A DNA stretch of 64,000 nt, from NCBI RefSeq assembly GCF_010725885.1, contig NZ_AP022600.1:2170001-2234000 (forward strand). Direction: 5' to 3'. The notes beneath the pieces were generated by a model. It did no database searches and was not told the origin of the DNA. It saw nothing but the letters and a program-made list of their open reading frames with translations. Numbering within the stretch: the first letter of the stretch is position 1; each line of letters begins with the position of its first letter. Position numbers and translations under genes: made by a program. This DNA comes from Mycolicibacterium tokaiense. GTDB taxonomy: Bacteria; Actinomycetota; Actinomycetes; Mycobacteriales; Mycobacteriaceae. Positions 8,401 to 15,770 of this stretch are shown piece by piece.

Positions 8401-9612
8401 ATGTCCGGGGTTTTCACACGCTTGGTGGGCCAGCACGCCGTCGAGGCCGAGCTGGTGGCCGCTGCCACCGCCGCGCGCAGCGGCGCCACCCACAGTGGAC
8501 TCACAACAGGCTCCATGACCCACGCCTGGCTGATCACCGGCCCGCCCGGGTCGGGGCGCTCCATCGCGGCGCTGTGTTTCGCCGCGGCGCTGCAGTGCAC
8601 CTCCGACGGCGTTCCGGGGTGTGGACAGTGCCGGTCCTGCACCACCACCATGGCGGGCACCCACGGTGACGTGCGCAGGATCATCCCGGAGGGGTTGTCC
8701 ATCAGCGTCAGCGAGATGCGCTCCATCGTGCAGATCGCCTCACGGCGGCCCAGCACCGGACGCTGGCAGATCGTGGTGGTCGAAGACGCCGACAGGCTCA
8801 CCGAAGGCGCGGCGAACGCGCTGCTCAAAGTGGTCGAGGAGCCGCCCCCGTCGACGGTGTTCCTGCTGTGCGCACCGTCGGTGGATCCGGAGGACATCGC
8901 GATCACGCTGCGGTCGCGCTGTCGGCATGTGGCGTTGGTGACGCCCACCACGGACGCCATCGCCCAGGTGTTGATGGATTCCGATGGGCTGCCTGCCGAG
9001 CAGGCGGCCTGGGCGGCCTCGGTCAGCGGCGGTCACGTGGGCCGAGCCCGGCGCCTGGCCACCGATTCCGATGCCCGGGACCGGCGCAAACGTGCGCTGG
9101 GGATGGCGCGTGATGCGGCCACCCCAACGCGCACCTACGCCGCCGCCGAGGAGCTGGTGGCCGCCGCCGAGGCGGAGGCCAAGGCGCTGACAGAAGGCCG
9201 CAACGAGGTCGAGACCGAGGAACTGCGCACCGCGCTGGGTGCGGGCGGCACCGGCAAGGGTGCGGCGGGGGCCATGCGGGGTGCCGCCGGGGCCATCAAG
9301 GATCTGGAGAAGCGGCAGAAGTCCCGGCAGACCCGGGCCTCGCGGGACGCGCTGGACCGGGCGCTGATCGACCTGGCCACCTACTTCCGCGACGCGCTGC
9401 TGGTGGCCTCCGGTGTACAGGGGGTGGCGCCGCATCACCCCGACATGAGCGACCAGGTGTCAGCGATGGCAGCGCACGCTGCGCCGGATCGATTGCTGCG
9501 GTGCATCGAGGCCGTGCTGGAGTGCCGCGAGGCGCTGGCGGTGAACGTGAAGCCGAAGTTCGCCGTCGACGCGATGGTGGCGACGGTGGGACAGGCGCTG
9601 CGCCGCCAGTAG
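8401..9612 (+). CDS. holB: DNA polymerase III subunit delta'
   Basis: 403-residue clamp-loader subunit, AAA+ fold. The start MSGVFTRLVGQH at 8401 is the family N-terminus; the frame is open further upstream only as antisense to the cyclase gene. Features: P-loop ITGPPGSGRS near residue 45, a four-cysteine zinc module (CTSDGVPGCGQCRSC), VEDADRLTEGAANALLKVVEEPP (Walker B and sensor region) and LRSRCRHV (sensor 1/SRC-type region). It is divergent from the cyclase, with about 88 bases between the starts, and ends 57 bases before tRNA-Thr, matching Rv3644c in M. tuberculosis. Confidence 0.95.
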   Translation: MSGVFTRLVGQHAVEAELVAAATAARSGATHSGLTTGSMTHAWLITGPPGSGRSIAALCFAAALQCTSDGVPGCGQCRSCTTTMAGTHGDVRRIIPEGLSISVSEMRSIVQIASRRPSTGRWQIVVVEDADRLTEGAANALLKVVEEPPPSTVFLLCAPSVDPEDIAITLRSRCRHVALVTPTTDAIAQVLMDSDGLPAEQAAWAASVSGGHVGRARRLATDSDARDRRKRALGMARDAATPTRTYAAAEELVAAAEAEAKALTEGRNEVETEELRTALGAGGTGKGAAGAMRGAAGAIKDLEKRQKSRQTRASRDALDRALIDLATYFRDALLVASGVQGVAPHHPDMSDQVSAMAAHAAPDRLLRCIEAVLECREALAVNVKPKFAVDAMVATVGQALRRQ

Positions 9613-9650
9613 TGGTTTGGTGCGCCGCACGCGCTCCCGTAGACTCATCC

Positions 9651-9668
9651 CGCCCGGTTCGCCGGGCG
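9651..9668 (+). terminator. TTCG-loop hairpin between holB and tRNA-Thr
   Basis: Seven-bp perfect stem CGCCCGG / CCGGGCG closed by a TTCG tetraloop, ending one base before the tRNA 5' end. It may terminate or stabilise the holB transcript or mark the 5' leader of the tRNA. No T tract follows. Confidence 0.45.
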
Positions 9669-9669
9669 C

Positions 9670-9742
9670 GCCACCCTAGCTCAGTCGGTAGAGCAATTCA
9701 CTCGTAATGAATAGGTCAGGGGTTCGATTCCCCTGGGTGGCT
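9670..9742 (+). tRNA. tRNA-Thr (anticodon CGT)
   Basis: 73 bases folding as a full cloverleaf. Acceptor stem GCCACCC (9670-9676) pairs with GGGTGGC (9735-9741). The D arm is AGCTCAGTCGGTAGAGC; the anticodon stem ATTCA/TGAAT encloses CTCGTAA with CGT at 9703-9705 (position 34). The T arm is AGGGG TTCGATT CCCCT. CCA is not encoded. Its 3' end marks the left border of the accessory block, and the gene on the opposite strand runs into it. Confidence 0.97.
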
Positions 9743-10735
9743 CTCTGTATCACCTGATGTGCGCAGCTCGAACAACAGTGTCTCAGTGACGATGGCGGTT
9801 CGCAGCGCAGAGTGCCCTGTGCTCGCACAGACACCGGAGCCATGCCATTCGTCGACGATTGTCTGCACCAAGGGTTCGTGGACGTGACGGGGGTCTGTCT
9901 CGGTGATCAATTCGCGGATGTCACCACGGACGAGCTCTATCGGTTCCGGCGCCGAGATGGACAGGGAGATGGAGCCGAGTGTGCCGACGATCGAGGTCCG
10001 ATCGAGATTCAGACCTGTATCGAATGCCCAAGTGCCGCTGCCGATCACACCATCGCCACATCGGTACGTCGCCACGACGGTGTGCTCCGCCTTCGGAGTC
10101 TGCCCAGCGGCGTGACCCCGCACGTCTCGTAGCGGACCGAATTGATGGTCCAACCAGTCGAGGGTGTGACACGCAGCGTCGAAGAACCAGCTTCCTCCGG
10201 AGAGCTCGGCGCGGTTCTGCCAGGCGTCAGGACGCGGAGTTTGGTACCGGACGCTGTTGACGGCGCGCACGTCGCCGATCGCACCGTCAGCGATCAGATG
10301 CTGCACTCGTCGGAAGCGGGGTAACTCACGGCGGTAGTACGCGACCCACAGTGGCACGCCCACCGCCGTGCATGCGGCGATCATGGCCTGACATTCCTCG
10401 ACGTTGGTGGCCATAGGCTTCTCGACGTAGACAGCCTTGCCCGCGGCGGCGGCGCGGAGGGTGTACTCGGCGTGGGTGTTGGGGTGTGTCGCGATGTAGA
10501 CGGCGTCGATATCAGTGGCTTCGAGAACGTCATCGGCGTCGGAGTGCCAGCGGGGGACATCGTGACGCCGGGCGTAGTCTTCGGCCAGTGCCGAGGTTCG
10601 GCGCATCACGGCGACGAGTTCTGATCGGGGTATCCGCCGGAAGGCCGGTCCGCTCTTGACCTCGGTGACGTCGCCGCAGCCGATGATGCCCCAACGCATC
10701 GACGGCGAATCTGAGCGTCTCCGCGAAGTTGTCAC
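9716..10735 (-). CDS. Gfo/Idh/MocA-family NAD(P)-dependent oxidoreductase
   Basis: 339 residues. N-terminal Rossmann segment MRWGIIGCGDV (about residues 13-23) and the signature EKPMATNVEE near residue 110 identify the family, which oxidises or reduces sugars, polyols and related hydroxy compounds. The C-terminal half has the expected dimerisation fold (GSWFFDAACHTLDWLDHQFG). GTG start at 10735, two bases after the stop of the RraA-like gene, so they form one unit. If the start were the ATG of MRWG the protein would be 12 residues shorter. The last nine codons (ESHPGESNP) and the stop are antisense to the 3' half of tRNA-Thr. The substrate is unknown. Confidence 0.88.
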   Translation of the reverse strand: MTTSRRRSDSPSMRWGIIGCGDVTEVKSGPAFRRIPRSELVAVMRRTSALAEDYARRHDVPRWHSDADDVLEATDIDAVYIATHPNTHAEYTLRAAAAGKAVYVEKPMATNVEECQAMIAACTAVGVPLWVAYYRRELPRFRRVQHLIADGAIGDVRAVNSVRYQTPRPDAWQNRAELSGGSWFFDAACHTLDWLDHQFGPLRDVRGHAAGQTPKAEHTVVATYRCGDGVIGSGTWAFDTGLNLDRTSIVGTLGSISLSISAPEPIELVRGDIRELITETDPRHVHEPLVQTIVDEWHGSGVCASTGHSALRTAIVTETLLFELRTSGDTESHPGESNP

Positions 10736-10737
10736 GA

Positions 10738-11430
10738 TCAGGCGCCGTAGTTTCGAGCGGCCTTGTAGCCCTCGAGGGTGAATTCCTCACTCTCGATGTA
10801 CTCGATGTCCGAGGATTCCCGACTGCGGATGGTGTCGACGGCATCAGACAGTTGGGGCAGGATCTGCCACGGGATCACCACGACACCGTTGCAGTCTCCA
10901 TGCAGAAGGTCGCCGGTCTGGATGGGCTGACCACCGACGACGACAGGGACGCCCACAGATGCGATCTCGAAGTTGGCGTGCGAGACCACCGGGTATGGCA
11001 TGAAAAAGTGAAAACCCAGTGCGCGGACCTCGTCGAGATCACGCAGCCCGCCGTCGGTGATCATGCCTACCGCACCGAGCCGTCGTGCCATTCGGACCAT
11101 GATCTCGCCGGCATAGGCGACGCGATCTGGGCTGCCGCTCTCATCGGCGATGACGACGACGACTGGGCCTTCAGCAGATTCGAGTGCCTCCCACAGTTTC
11201 CAGAAGCCGTTGCCGTCGGCCGGCCGGTCTACAGGACTGCGCATCGTGACGGTCAGTGCACGACCGACCATGACGCCGAGGTCGGGGAACGCCGCTCGGA
11301 TGGGCCCGGCGAGATACCCCTCGTGGCGGGGCCGGACGCGGAATTGCTCGATCGCGTTGGCGATGGTCGGGCTGTCGGTGCTCTGCAGAAATGCCAGTTG
11401 GCCATCGGTGAGTCTGTGTGGCGAGTTCAC
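10738..11430 (-). CDS. RraA-like / HMG-aldolase family protein
   Basis: About 230 residues. The family includes 4-hydroxy-4-methyl-2-oxoglutarate aldolase and oxaloacetate decarboxylase, which cleave or decarboxylate 2-oxo acids to pyruvate, as well as the RNase E regulator RraA. Visible hallmarks are the GMITDGGLRDLDEVRALG metal/substrate loop and GDLLHGDCNGVVVIP near the C-terminus. I place the start at the GTG of VNSPHRLTDGQ (11430), with GGAGAGG about 13 bases upstream. The frame extends to 11640, but that part crosses the divergent promoter region and looks like leader. Context favours the enzymatic role: it is followed by the Gfo/Idh gene and is divergent from a DapA-type aldolase/dehydratase. 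Confidence 0.8.
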   Translation of the reverse strand: MNSPHRLTDGQLAFLQSTDSPTIANAIEQFRVRPRHEGYLAGPIRAAFPDLGVMVGRALTVTMRSPVDRPADGNGFWKLWEALESAEGPVVVVIADESGSPDRVAYAGEIMVRMARRLGAVGMITDGGLRDLDEVRALGFHFFMPYPVVSHANFEIASVGVPVVVGGQPIQTGDLLHGDCNGVVVIPWQILPQLSDAVDTIRSRESSDIEYIESEEFTLEGYKAARNYGA

Positions 11431-11661
11431 ACGCGCGCTGCCGCCTCTCCGTATCGTATCGTTTCCAAAGACTACAACGTCGAGCGCCGTGCTTGTACCG
11501 AACTGGGAAAGGCGGGGCGCGCAACCAGAGTGATGAGGGCCGGGCTGAAGGACGCCGCCACGGGTGAAGTGACCCCGTGATAGTGGTGAACCCCCTTGCC
11601 ACATAGCAATTATCGCTGGTTGAATGTGTCGGTCCGGCAAAGTGGAAGTGAGAAAGAAGAC
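11431..11661. promoter_or_regulatory. Divergent promoter region of the left catabolic module
   Basis: 231 bases between the RraA-like and DapA-like starts, so it should carry both promoters. No convincing -10/-35 pair is visible. It contains one partial LacI-type operator (listed separately), and AGAAAGAAG precedes the DapA-like ATG. Confidence 0.5.
11454..11467 (-). promoter_or_regulatory. Partial LacI-type operator
   Basis: On the minus strand it reads TGGAAACGATACGA. The left half and central CG fit the LacI-family pattern TGnAAnCGnTTnCA; the right half is degenerate. It lies 24 bases upstream of the RraA-like GTG, where it could repress that gene. Confidence 0.45.
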
Positions 11662-12594
11662 ATGTCAGCACCCAATCTCCGCGGGTTGACCCCCGCCATC
11701 GTCACCCCCTTCGACGACCAGGGGGATGTCGATCTCGACAGCTTGGTTTCCTACGTGTCGTGGTTGAAATCGATTCCAGGAGTGGTGGCGGTGGTGCTCA
11801 ACTCGCACGCGGGGGAGGGAAGTGCACTGACATCTGACGAGCGGGCCCTCATCGTGCGGACCGTCAAGTCGGAGTTCCCCGACCTGCACGTCGTCGCCGG
11901 CATCATCGGTGACGGCACAAGGCTGGCCGCCGGAGAAGCCGAGCGGGCAGCGGCTGCCGGAGCCGATTCCGCACTGATCTTCCCGCCTCCTTCGGCGAAC
12001 CGCTTCGGTTTCCAGGACGGGTCGGTGCAGGATCGTTTCAAAGCGGTGTGGTCGGCCTCGAGCCTGCCCATGATCGCGTTCCAGTTCCCGAACATCACCA
12101 AGGCCACGTTCAACCTCCCGTTGCTTCTCGAGCTCTGCGCGCTCGACGGTGTGTTCGCGCTCAAAGACGGTGGGCGCGACATGATCAGGTGGGATGTCGA
12201 GGTGCCGGTCATCCGGGCGAACTTCCCGGAACTGCAGATCCTCACCTGCCAGGACGAATTCCTGCTACACACGATGTGGGAGTCCGACGGTGCGCTGGTG
12301 GGATTCGGGGCCTTGATCCCGGAGTTGCTCGTCGAGGAGCTGACACTGGCGAAAGCGCATGACTACACCGGCGCCAAGGCCGTACACGACAAGATCCTGC
12401 CCATCACCAAGGCGGTCTACCACCGGGCCTCGCACATCGAGTCCACGCCCGCAATGAAGCTCGGCCTGGTGGACCGCGGCATCCTGCGATCGGCGAACGT
12501 CCGTTCCCCGATCATGCCGCTGGAAGACGTTGCACGCGAGAGCATTCGACGGGCCATGATTGCGGCCGACATCGAGCTCCCGGTAGTTGTCTGA
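11662..12594 (+). CDS. Dihydrodipicolinate synthase (DapA) family aldolase/dehydratase
   Basis: 310 residues, (beta/alpha)8 class I aldolase family. N-terminus LRGLTPAIVTPFDDQGDVD is typical, and the Schiff-base Lys is K168 in GVFALKDGG. The usual YNxP motif is replaced by FQFP (F140), and the GTTGE loop is HAGEG, so this is not a lysine-biosynthetic DapA. Such paralogues act on 2-oxo sugar acids and related hydroxy-2-oxo acids. It is divergent from the RraA-like gene and followed by a membrane protein and the LacI regulator. A LacI-type operator lies within its first 120 coding bases. The reaction is not assigned. Confidence 0.88.
   Translation: MSAPNLRGLTPAIVTPFDDQGDVDLDSLVSYVSWLKSIPGVVAVVLNSHAGEGSALTSDERALIVRTVKSEFPDLHVVAGIIGDGTRLAAGEAERAAAAGADSALIFPPPSANRFGFQDGSVQDRFKAVWSASSLPMIAFQFPNITKATFNLPLLLELCALDGVFALKDGGRDMIRWDVEVPVIRANFPELQILTCQDEFLLHTMWESDGALVGFGALIPELLVEELTLAKAHDYTGAKAVHDKILPITKAVYHRASHIESTPAMKLGLVDRGILRSANVRSPIMPLEDVARESIRRAMIAADIELPVVV
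11765..11778 (+). promoter_or_regulatory. Intragenic LacI-type operator
   Basis: TGAAATCGATTCCA matches all eight fixed positions of TGnAAnCGnTTnCA. It lies 103 bases into the DapA-like coding sequence and 298 bases from the partial operator at 11454, a spacing that would allow a repression loop across the divergent promoters. It may be chance coding sequence (LKSIPG). Confidence 0.45.
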
Positions 12595-12657
12595 CGGCCC
12601 AGCGACCGGCATCTACCGAACCCACACGTACGGGCCGGGCATTCCAGCGCCGCAAGC

Positions 12658-13989
12658 GTGGTGAGGCCCTCGGCGCCGCCCCCCGGGTCCGGCGGGCCGC
12701 GCCGTCCGGTGGATGTGGCTTTCGGCACTCTGTTGGCAGCCAATCTGATTGCGGTGCCGGCGTCGCTGGTGGCGCCGGTGCTGGACTCTGTCGCCGGCGC
12801 GATGACGTTGGCCGCTGCTGCGGTGGGGTTGCTCAAGGTCCGCCCGATGCAGCGCCTCCTCGGGTGGGCACTCATCGGGTGCGGGGGCGCCGCCCTGGCC
12901 GCGGCCGGTGTCCTGGGTGCGCGTCCGGCGTGGACAGATCTGCTCGCGTTGAACCAGACGCTGCTCGGCATGCTCGCCGCAGTCACCTTCGTCAGGTTGA
13001 TCACGCGGAACGGCCCCGAAGCGGCAAGCCGGCTGACCGGTGTCGGGGCCGTCTGGCGCACCGCCGCGATTGTCCAACTACTGGGCTCGGTCATCAATGC
13101 CAGCGCGGTGGCCCTCGTCGGAGATCGTCTGCGCCGCGGCGGCAAGCTGGATATGGCAGATGCCTCGTTGCTGTCCCGGGCCTACTCGCCGGGGGCGTTC
13201 TGGTCGCCGTTTTGGGGAGCCAGTGCCGCGGCGCTGACATATGCCGCGGGTGCCCAATCCGGTGCGCTGCTGGTGTGCGGGGGACTGCTGGCGGCGGCGA
13301 CATTCGTGTGCAGTGTCGCGATGGTGGTGCCGCGGTTCGGCCGACACCTCGCGCATTATCGCGGCTACCCGATGTCGCCGTCGGTGCTCGTGCTGCCGGG
13401 TGCGATGGCCGCCTTGGTCATCGGACTGCACCTCTTGCTGCCATCCGTCAGGCTGGCGGTGGTGGTCCTCGTGGTGTCCCTCGTGGTGCCCTTGGCGGTC
13501 CTCGCCGTGGTGTCGCCCCGCCGGCTGCCGAGCATCGTCGGCGGGCACATCGTCGACGGCCTCAGACCGATGCACGGTGAGGTGGTGCTCTTCACCGGCG
13601 CGGGTGTGCTTTCCGTCGGCCTCCGGATCCTCTTCGACACCCTGGATGTCACCATGCCGATCGAGCACTACACGGTATGGCTGGCGTGGATCTCGGTGAT
13701 CCTGATGACGGCGGTTTCCCTGGTCGGTGTCCACCCGGTCATCTCGATCGCGGTGAGTGCGAGTTTGCTGGGGTCAACAGTCCTGGAGGAACCCACCCTA
13801 TTTGCCTTCGCCGGGACGATCGCCTGGGGAACCTCGGCGGCGGTAGGGCCGATCAGCGGCCTCAATGTGTTTCTGGCCGGCCGGTTCGGAATCAGTGGAT
13901 TCGAGGTGGCGCGGCACAATACGTCTTACCTCGCGGTGGTTATCGTGTTGTCTTTACCTGCGTTGGCCTTGTGTGCGAAGCTGACCTGA
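12658..13989 (+). CDS. Polytopic membrane protein, probable transporter, family not recognised
   Basis: 443 residues with roughly ten to twelve hydrophobic segments and no soluble domain. Conserved-looking polar spots inside membrane stretches are GVHPVISIAV and WGTSAAVGPISGLNVFLAGRFG, the kind of re-entrant or helix-break motifs seen in organic-anion transporters. The first 17 residues are Pro/Arg-rich. Start is GTG at 12658, with a second GTG at 12661. It lies between the DapA-like gene and the LacI regulator on the same strand, so it may import or export the substrate or a product of this module. I could not assign it to a named transporter family. Confidence 0.75.
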   Translation: MVRPSAPPPGSGGPRRPVDVAFGTLLAANLIAVPASLVAPVLDSVAGAMTLAAAAVGLLKVRPMQRLLGWALIGCGGAALAAAGVLGARPAWTDLLALNQTLLGMLAAVTFVRLITRNGPEAASRLTGVGAVWRTAAIVQLLGSVINASAVALVGDRLRRGGKLDMADASLLSRAYSPGAFWSPFWGASAAALTYAAGAQSGALLVCGGLLAAATFVCSVAMVVPRFGRHLAHYRGYPMSPSVLVLPGAMAALVIGLHLLLPSVRLAVVVLVVSLVVPLAVLAVVSPRRLPSIVGGHIVDGLRPMHGEVVLFTGAGVLSVGLRILFDTLDVTMPIEHYTVWLAWISVILMTAVSLVGVHPVISIAVSASLLGSTVLEEPTLFAFAGTIAWGTSAAVGPISGLNVFLAGRFGISGFEVARHNTSYLAVVIVLSLPALALCAKLT

Positions 13990-14016
13990 CGTCGCCCGAC
14001 TGGGCAAGGAGTTGAT

Positions 14017-15048
14017 GTGGCCACCATTCGAGAGGTCGCCACGAAGGCGGGCGTATCCCCTTCATCGGTGACCAGAGTGCTGTCCGGGCATCCGAACGTC
14101 AGAGTCGAGTTGCGGGAACGCGTGCTCGCGGCGGTGCGCGAGGTGGGCTACGAGCCGGATCTCGTTGCCGCCGGTCTACGCCGCGGCTACACGAAAACGG
14201 TTGGGATGGTGGTGAACGACATCCTGAACCCGGTGATCGCGCAGATGATCGACGTTGTGGAAAGCGAACTACGACAGGCCGGATACGGGGTTCTGCTCGC
14301 GAACTCCCACGGCCAGGCCAAGAACGACGTGGAGAACGTGCGCCTGCTGCAGCAACGCCGTGTGGATGCGCTCTTGGCGGCTTTCTCTGACGACACCAAT
14401 CCTGATCTGCCCCTGGCGTTGTCCGCACTGACCATCCCGGTGGTGCTGCTCGACCGCGAGATCGAGCCGCACGAATTCAGTGGCGTCCTCAGCGATCACC
14501 GTGGGGGTGCGATGCTCCTGGCCGAGCACCTAGTCTCCCGCGGGCACCGCGACATCGCCATGATCAGCGGTTCCCTGACGGCGTATCCGAGCCGGTCGCG
14601 TGTCGAAGGAGTGGAAGCGGTGCTGGCCCGCCACGGGATTCCCTTGCGGCCCGAACTGTGCATCGCCGGCCGTGGGTCCGAGGAGTTCGGCTCGAGAGCT
14701 GTCACGCGTCTGCTCGAGGATGCCCGGCCCCCGACGGCGATCATCATGGGTAACGGGAACATGGGTGCCACCGCAGGAGTCATCGCGCAGCTCAGAAGCC
14801 GTGGAGTACAGGTGGGGCAGGACATCGCACTGGCCGGCGGTGACGACGGTCCGCTGCTGGCCTTGCATTCGCCGGGTATCACCGCGATCGCCCGTGACGT
14901 CGAAGACCTCGCCCGGCGTGCAGCGGCACTGGTTCTCCAACGTATGGAGCACAAACGGCTCGGTGGCCATACGGTTCTCCTCCCGACCAGGTTGGTCATC
15001 CGGCCCTCCACCGAGCACTCGGTGGAGGTTGCCAGCTTTGCGTCCTAG
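14017..15048 (+). CDS. LacI-family transcriptional regulator
   Basis: 343 residues. N-terminal helix-turn-helix IREVATKAGVSPSSVTRVLSGHPNVR (about 4-29), hinge helix LVAAGLRRG, then a periplasmic-binding-protein-like effector domain (TVGMVVNDILNPVIAQ to the C-terminus). GTG start with AAGGAG five bases upstream, 27 bases after the membrane protein stop, so it belongs to the left module. The operator-like palindromes at 15122, 15194 and 15266 lie directly downstream in front of the large operon, and others lie at 11454 and 11765. It probably represses both modules and is released by a pathway intermediate; the effector is unknown. Confidence 0.93.
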   Translation: MATIREVATKAGVSPSSVTRVLSGHPNVRVELRERVLAAVREVGYEPDLVAAGLRRGYTKTVGMVVNDILNPVIAQMIDVVESELRQAGYGVLLANSHGQAKNDVENVRLLQQRRVDALLAAFSDDTNPDLPLALSALTIPVVLLDREIEPHEFSGVLSDHRGGAMLLAEHLVSRGHRDIAMISGSLTAYPSRSRVEGVEAVLARHGIPLRPELCIAGRGSEEFGSRAVTRLLEDARPPTAIIMGNGNMGATAGVIAQLRSRGVQVGQDIALAGGDDGPLLALHSPGITAIARDVEDLARRAAALVLQRMEHKRLGGHTVLLPTRLVIRPSTEHSVEVASFAS

Positions 15049-15121
15049 CCACGAGTTCTTCTTTGTGCGCCGGGCCTTGCGCACAACGGCCATGTGACCG
15101 TAGTCTCTTTACGACACTTGC

Positions 15122-15135
15122 TGAAAACGGTTTCT
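15122..15135 (+). promoter_or_regulatory. LacI-type operator 1
   Basis: TGAAAACGGTTTCT agrees with TGnAAnCGnTTnCA at seven of eight fixed positions, the exception being the last base. Confidence 0.5.
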
Positions 15136-15193
15136 GAACTAACCCAGGTGCTGCGCCCATCAGTGCCCGCTCCGCCGAGGCGGCCAGAACAGT

Positions 15194-15207
15194 TGGAAAC
15201 GACTTCT
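15194..15207 (+). promoter_or_regulatory. LacI-type operator 2 (weaker)
   Basis: TGGAAACGACTTCT keeps the left half and central CG of the operator pattern but only part of the right half. Confidence 0.4.
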
Positions 15208-15262
15208 GAACAACATCTTTCGGCACATTTTGTACGAGTTTGTGTAAGTACGTCGCGTTACG

Positions 15263-15282
15263 TCTTGGAATCGATTCCAAGA
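15263..15282 (+). promoter_or_regulatory. LacI-type operator 3, perfect 20-bp palindrome
   Basis: A perfect inverted repeat of TCTTGGAATC and GATTCCAAGA whose core TGGAATCGATTCCA (15266-15279) fits the LacI-family pattern at every fixed position. It sits just upstream of the operon's first gene and is the best operator candidate in the window. Confidence 0.7.
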
Positions 15283-15311
15283 CCTAAACAGTGAGATGGA
15301 GGATTTCTCAG

Positions 15312-15770
15312 TTGTCATCGGTCACGTTCGCGGAGTGGACGATTCTGTCGGAGGGAACCGGCGGAGTTCGCCCCGGTGAGGTCGCCCCGGTCCGACGGAT
15401 AGAGCTGTCATCAGATCGACTCGGCGCCGTGGCGCAAGCCGGTGGGCGAGTGCTGGGGGACATCTGCAGTCCGGTCTCCGGCATCGCAACCGTATGTCCG
15501 GACCCCCTGGTGTTCGCACTGGAAGCCGGCCTCCCTCGGTTGACCGCCGATGGCTCGTGGATCGACGGAGGTAGTCGGTGGTGCGATCTTGCGCCGATCG
15601 GCGGCGAGTTGCTCTACGCCGTGTCATCGGTCAACGAGGTCGCCTCCAGGACCACCTCAAACGGACGGACCCTGGTGCGAGTGGTGTACCGCACGCGCTT
15701 CACCGATCTGACGGGTGTCCCCGTCGGCACGGCCGACGGAACCAGTCTGCACGTGGGGAATGCACGATGA
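15312..15770 (+). CDS. Hotdog-fold protein, FAS1-like dehydratase N-domain type
   Basis: About 152 residues, first gene of the operon. The sequence (FAEWTILSEGTGGVRPGE, then IGGELLYAVSSVNEVASR and TLVRVVYRTRFTDLTGVPV) resembles the non-catalytic hotdog subunits that pair with MaoC hydratases. It lacks a D-x4-H catalytic motif. The start is uncertain: TTG at 15312 has GGAGGA nine bases upstream, while GTG 15291 or ATG 15294 would place the Shine-Dalgarno inside the coding region. Its stop overlaps the next ATG by four bases, implying translational coupling and probably a complex with the next protein. The family call is by pattern only. Confidence 0.6.
   Translation: MSSVTFAEWTILSEGTGGVRPGEVAPVRRIELSSDRLGAVAQAGGRVLGDICSPVSGIATVCPDPLVFALEAGLPRLTADGSWIDGGSRWCDLAPIGGELLYAVSSVNEVASRTTSNGRTLVRVVYRTRFTDLTGVPVGTADGTSLHVGNAR

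Larger units (their letters stand above)
15049..15311 (+). promoter_or_regulatory. Promoter/operator region of the 13-gene catabolic operon
   Basis: 263 bases without a gene, richer in A+T than its neighbours. It contains three LacI-type operator sequences in tandem and ends with GGAGGA nine bases before the TTG start of the first hotdog gene. The third operator is 32 bases before that start. Confidence 0.65.

Noticed and set aside
6918..8669. Long plus-strand open frame antisense to the adenylate cyclase
   Set aside because: The translation is His/Gln/Gly-rich with no recognisable motif, while the opposite strand encodes a clear cyclase with all key residues.
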